7,803 nucleotides of DNA, from assembly GCA_016780605.1 (NCBI GenBank), contig JADHLS010000230.1, positions 1-7,803 of the forward strand, given 5' to 3'. How positions within the stretch are numbered: the stretch's first letter is position 1; each line of letters starts with the position of its first letter. The stretch comes from Reyranella sp. (GTDB lineage Bacteria > Pseudomonadota > Alphaproteobacteria > Reyranellales > Reyranellaceae). Of the stretch, positions 5,555-7,803 are shown piece by piece. Below the pieces are notes generated by a model. The model worked only from the letters and a program-made list of their open reading frames with translations. It had not been told where the DNA came from and made no database searches. A program made the position numbers and the translations under genes.

Positions 5555-7803
5555 TCAGAGGATCGAATGATGTTCAGCGCCGACGCGCCAGGCGTCGGCG
5601 AAGTGGCCGACGATCTCCTCGTTGGTGAGAGGCTGCGGCAGCACGGTACCGTCGGGCAGTTGGAAATCCCGGCCGGGGCCGCTGTGGCTGCCCAGCAGGC
5701 CCTGCACTGATCCGGCGGCGCTCTGCGCGCCCAGCGCCACGGAGAAGTCGAGATGGTCGACGTGCGCGGTGATGGCGATCGACTGGCCGTCTCTGCCGGT
5801 CATTATGTAGCTGTTGTTCGAGGTCTGGGCCAACGTAACTGCGCCGAAGTTCTGTGCCCAGCCGGGCGCCAGCTCCATGTCCGGCGCACCGTTGACCTGG
5901 ATCAGGGAGCCGCGCCCGATGGCGAAGGTCACGTGGACGCCGCCGAAGTCCGCGGCGACCTCGGTCGCGAAACTCATCTGCCCCTGGACTCCGTCGGCCC
6001 GGATCTGGATCTCCCAGGGGTTGCTCGGCACCGTCGACTGCGCCGCCACGAACTCGCCGACGGCCTGGAACTCGTAGTGCAGGCCATCGAAGCTCGTCAT
6101 GTGCACATCGCCCTGGCCCACTCCGATGTTGGTGCCGCCGAGACCGTCGGGCGTCACCGTGAAGGTGTGGGCGCCGTAGGTGCCCGCAACTCTGATCAGC
6201 AGCGGGCCGTCCGGCGTGGCGAGCCCCAGCACGCCGTTCGTCCAGTACGCGTTGGACACCTGCGTGCTGGCAAGCTCCAGCACGTCACCCTGCTCCATGC
6301 CCGTGATCGTGCCATGGAAGGCGAGCGGGTCGTTGAGCGTGACATGCGCGTTGGCGCTGAAGGCCAGCGTCTCGTTGCCGCCGACCGAGGCCTGCAAGGT
6401 CATCGACGACCCGGAAGTGACCGACAGGATGCCCGTGCCCTCGACCGGGCCGTAGACCAGCAGCTCCCCGCCGACGGCCTGGATCGTGCCGTTGTTGGAG
6501 ATGTAGGCAAGGCCTACCGTGTGATTGCCGCCGCCGTCGCCCGACAGCGTGCCCGCACCCGATATCAGGCCGCCCGCGGCGACGTCGAAATTGGCGGCGC
6601 GCACCGTGGCATAGGGGCCGGCCAGCGTGAGATGGCCGTTGGCGCTGACCGAGAGGTCGCCGGTCAGGGCGAAGAGGGCGTTGTCGGTGGCGCTTTGGCC
6701 CACGAAGACCGAGCCGTCACCACTCGCGGCGCCGATCGTGGCGTCGCCGTAGACCAGCAGCGAGCTGTAGCCCGCGATGCGCACCAGGCCCGCGCCGCCG
6801 CCGGTGCCGCCCACCACCAGCGAGCCATTGTTGTCGACCATGGTGCCGTAGGCCGAGCCGACCGCGACCTCGCTGCCGTTGGTGATGTTGATCGTGCCGG
6901 GGCCGCCGCCGCCGACCGTGAGCGTGCTGGACACTATCGTCGAATCGGCCACCAGCATGTTGCCGCCGTCCAGCGTCACCGTACCGTTGCCGCCGGCGTT
7001 GCCGCCGATCGTGGCGTTGGCTGCCATCACCTGGCCGGTGATGCCATTCTTCATGCCGTTGATCGTGAGCGAGCCCGTACCCAAGCCCCCGACCGTCAGC
7101 AGGCCGTAGGTGCGCCACATCCCGCCATTGACGATGGCGCTGCCGTTGCTGCCCGCGTACTGGGCGATCTCCGCATTGTTGTCGTAGACCGTCGAGGCGA
7201 CGCCCAGCAGCTCGAGCGTGCCGGTACCCTGGGCACCGACCACGATCTGGCCGGCGGCCGAGATCTGCTCGAGGTTCAGCACGGTGCCGTGGCTGCCGGC
7301 CTCGTGGCCGATCACCAAGGCATTGGACGTCGTCGGGCCCGTCAGCGCCAGTGCGCCGCCCATCAAAGTCATGAGGCCAAGGCCGGTTTGGCCGACGATC
7401 GCACTCTGCTGCGCCATCAGGATTTCGCCGCCGGCCAGCGTCAGCGAGCCGCCGTCGTCGACGCCGACCGCCACGTTGCCGACGCCCTGCGCCGTGACGA
7501 AGCCCCCCGCCAGCGTCGTAACGCCCGTAGTGAAGATCTGGCCGACCGCGCCATCGCCGGTCGCCGTGTGCGTGCCCGTGAACAGGACGGTGTTCGTGCC
7601 GCCCGGCTGGACCGTCTGGGCGACGCCGGACAGTGTCCAGTTGCCGGCGGTGGAGAAGTCCGTGCTGCCGCCGGTCGGCGCCCACAGGAACGGCGTCGTG
7701 ATGGCGCCATTGGTGACGTCGATGGTCTGCGTGACGGTCTGGGTCGGCGTGGCGACGTTGGTGAGCTTGATCTCGATGTGATCGATGGCGCTTGTACGCG
7801 TCT
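5555..7803 (-). CDS. Large repeat-rich secreted/surface protein with C-terminal VWD domain, N-terminus outside window
   Basis: Reading leftward from the window edge, the frame is open for 749 codons to a TGA at 5557-5555. A GTG at 7474-7472 is the first start-type codon on this strand in this frame, but it is not a convincing start: the frame continues upstream with family-like sequence, including an FLWAPTGG...FSTAGNWTL segment (about 7690-7635) typical of the opening of beta-strand passenger domains. Order: a tandem Gly-rich beta-strand repeat region; a module with TGMEQGDVLEL and a TPDGLGGTNI end (about 6487-6125) like those of many alphaproteobacterial secreted proteins; then a VWD domain from 6112 to the end (GDVHMTSFDGLHYEFQAVGEF, GLLGSHSG, HFADAWRV). 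No transmembrane beta-barrel follows. I see no cysteine in the visible protein and only about two lysines. A role in adhesion or as a surface structural protein is inferred; the export route is unknown. Confidence 0.85.
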   Translation of the reverse strand, partial: TRTSAIDHIEIKLTNVATPTQTVTQTIDVTNGAITTPFLWAPTGGSTDFSTAGNWTLSGVAQTVQPGGTNTVLFTGTHTATGDGAVGQIFTTGVTTLAGGFVTAQGVGNVAVGVDDGGSLTLAGGEILMAQQSAIVGQTGLGLMTLMGGALALTGPTTSNALVIGHEAGSHGTVLNLEQISAAGQIVVGAQGTGTLELLGVASTVYDNNAEIAQYAGSNGSAIVNGGMWRTYGLLTVGGLGTGSLTINGMKNGITGQVMAANATIGGNAGGNGTVTLDGGNMLVADSTIVSSTLTVGGGGPGTINITNGSEVAVGSAYGTMVDNNGSLVVGGTGGGAGLVRIAGYSSLLVYGDATIGAASGDGSVFVGQSATDNALFALTGDLSVSANGHLTLAGPYATVRAANFDVAAGGLISGAGTLSGDGGGNHTVGLAYISNNGTIQAVGGELLVYGPVEGTGILSVTSGSSMTLQASVGGNETLAFSANAHVTLNDPLAFHGTITGMEQGDVLELASTQVSNAYWTNGVLGLATPDGPLLIRVAGTYGAHTFTVTPDGLGGTNIGVGQGDVHMTSFDGLHYEFQAVGEFVAAQSTVPSNPWEIQIRADGVQGQMSFATEVAADFGGVHVTFAIGRGSLIQVNGAPDMELAPGWAQNFGAVTLAQTSNNSYIMTGRDGQSIAITAHVDHLDFSVALGAQSAAGSVQGLLGSHSGPGRDFQLPDGTVLPQPLTNEEIVGHFADAWRVGAEHHSIL
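5558..6112 (-). other. VWD (von Willebrand factor type D) domain coding segment
   Basis: About 185 residues at the very C-terminus. It opens with GDVHMTSFDGLHYEFQAVGE, matching the bacterial VWD opening (GDPHxxTFDG.xYDFQ..GEF). It continues through a central beta-rich part and ends with SVQGLLGSHSGPGRDF, a DGTVLPQPLTNEE stretch and FADAWRV, the usual closing segment. Vertebrate VWD domains carry many disulfides; this one has none. Bacterial VWD domains occur in large extracellular proteins, and their exact function is not settled. Confidence 0.82.
6680..7480 (-). repeat. Tandem degenerate protein repeats, ten units of about 24-34 residues
   Basis: Units share the pattern (I/V)GxxGxGxxxLxGG. 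Counting residues from the GTG at 7474, the anchor glycine (Ala in one unit) falls at 4, 28, 56, 80, 104, 129, 157, 188, 222 and 248, so spacing runs from 24 to 34. Examples are IVVGAQGTGTLELLG, LTVGGLGTGSLTING and ATIGGNAGGNGTVTLDGG. This periodicity fits stacked coils of a right-handed beta-helix, as in autotransporter passenger repeats. The DNA is not identical between units, so the array is old rather than a recent expansion. Confidence 0.75.

Noticed and set aside
6449..6761. A 16-base exact direct repeat, GCCGTAGACCAGCAGC, at 6449-6464 and 6746-6761
   Set aside because: Both copies encode the same LLVYG pentapeptide in the repeat protein; this is explained by related protein modules rather than a DNA-level element.
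7472..7474. GTG at 7474 as the start of the VWD protein
   Set aside because: The frame stays open to the window edge and the upstream part continues family-like beta-strand sequence, so this GTG is an internal valine codon.
6717..7685. Second minus-strand open frame of 322 codons within the repeat protein
   Set aside because: A frame-shifted reading of the Gly-rich repeats giving Arg/Gly/His-rich low-complexity sequence; the frame with the VWD and beta-strand motifs is clearly the real one.
7218..7781. Plus-strand open frame of 187 codons rich in Pro, Val and Ser
   Set aside because: Antisense of the Gly/Thr/Ala repeat codons; it has no domain and the opposite strand is convincingly coding.

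Overview
The window is dense, high-GC, protein-coding DNA. Codon choice (strong G/C third positions), the gene families and a Tat-heavy gene set suggest an aerobic Alphaproteobacterium of the Rhizobiales/Rhodospirillales kind. The genus cannot be fixed from this sequence alone. There are no RNA genes, CRISPR arrays, insertion sequences or phage genes, and no gene-free stretch longer than about 100 bases.

Layout, left to right. (1) 1-98: the last 31 codons of a [2Fe-2S] small subunit of a molybdenum hydroxylase (IorA/CoxS type). (2) 113-2401: its large molybdopterin-binding partner (IorB type) with a Tat signal, 14 bases downstream and clearly co-transcribed. (3) 2417-2445: a perfect 13-bp hairpin. 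(4) 2497-4110: an acyl-CoA synthetase of the adenylate-forming superfamily, with an ambiguous start. (5) 4168-4659: a SnoaL/NTF2-fold protein with two credible in-frame starts, one adding a Tat-like leader. (6) 4677-5552: a Tat-type secreted alpha/beta hydrolase of the haloperoxidase-like kind. (7) 5555-7803, minus strand: the C-terminal 749 codons of a large repeat-rich surface or secreted protein ending in a von Willebrand type D (VWD) domain. Its N-terminus lies beyond the right edge.

How the genes may work together (inference): the five plus-strand genes have the look of a small catabolic or detoxification cluster. A periplasmic molybdenum hydroxylase would oxidise an N-heterocycle or aldehyde, a cytosolic ligase would activate a carboxylic acid product as its CoA thioester, and a small NTF2-fold protein plus hydrolase would act on related compounds. 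No substrate can be named. The minus-strand VWD protein is a separate, convergent unit whose stop codon lies 2 bases from that of the hydrolase gene.

I found no clear undescribed system. The points most worth a second look are the dual-start NTF2 gene with an internal Shine-Dalgarno made of two rare arginine codons, the run of Tat-signal proteins, the hairpin that contains a potential ribosome-binding site, and the Cys-free, Lys-poor repeat/VWD protein with no outer-membrane beta-barrel at its C-terminus.
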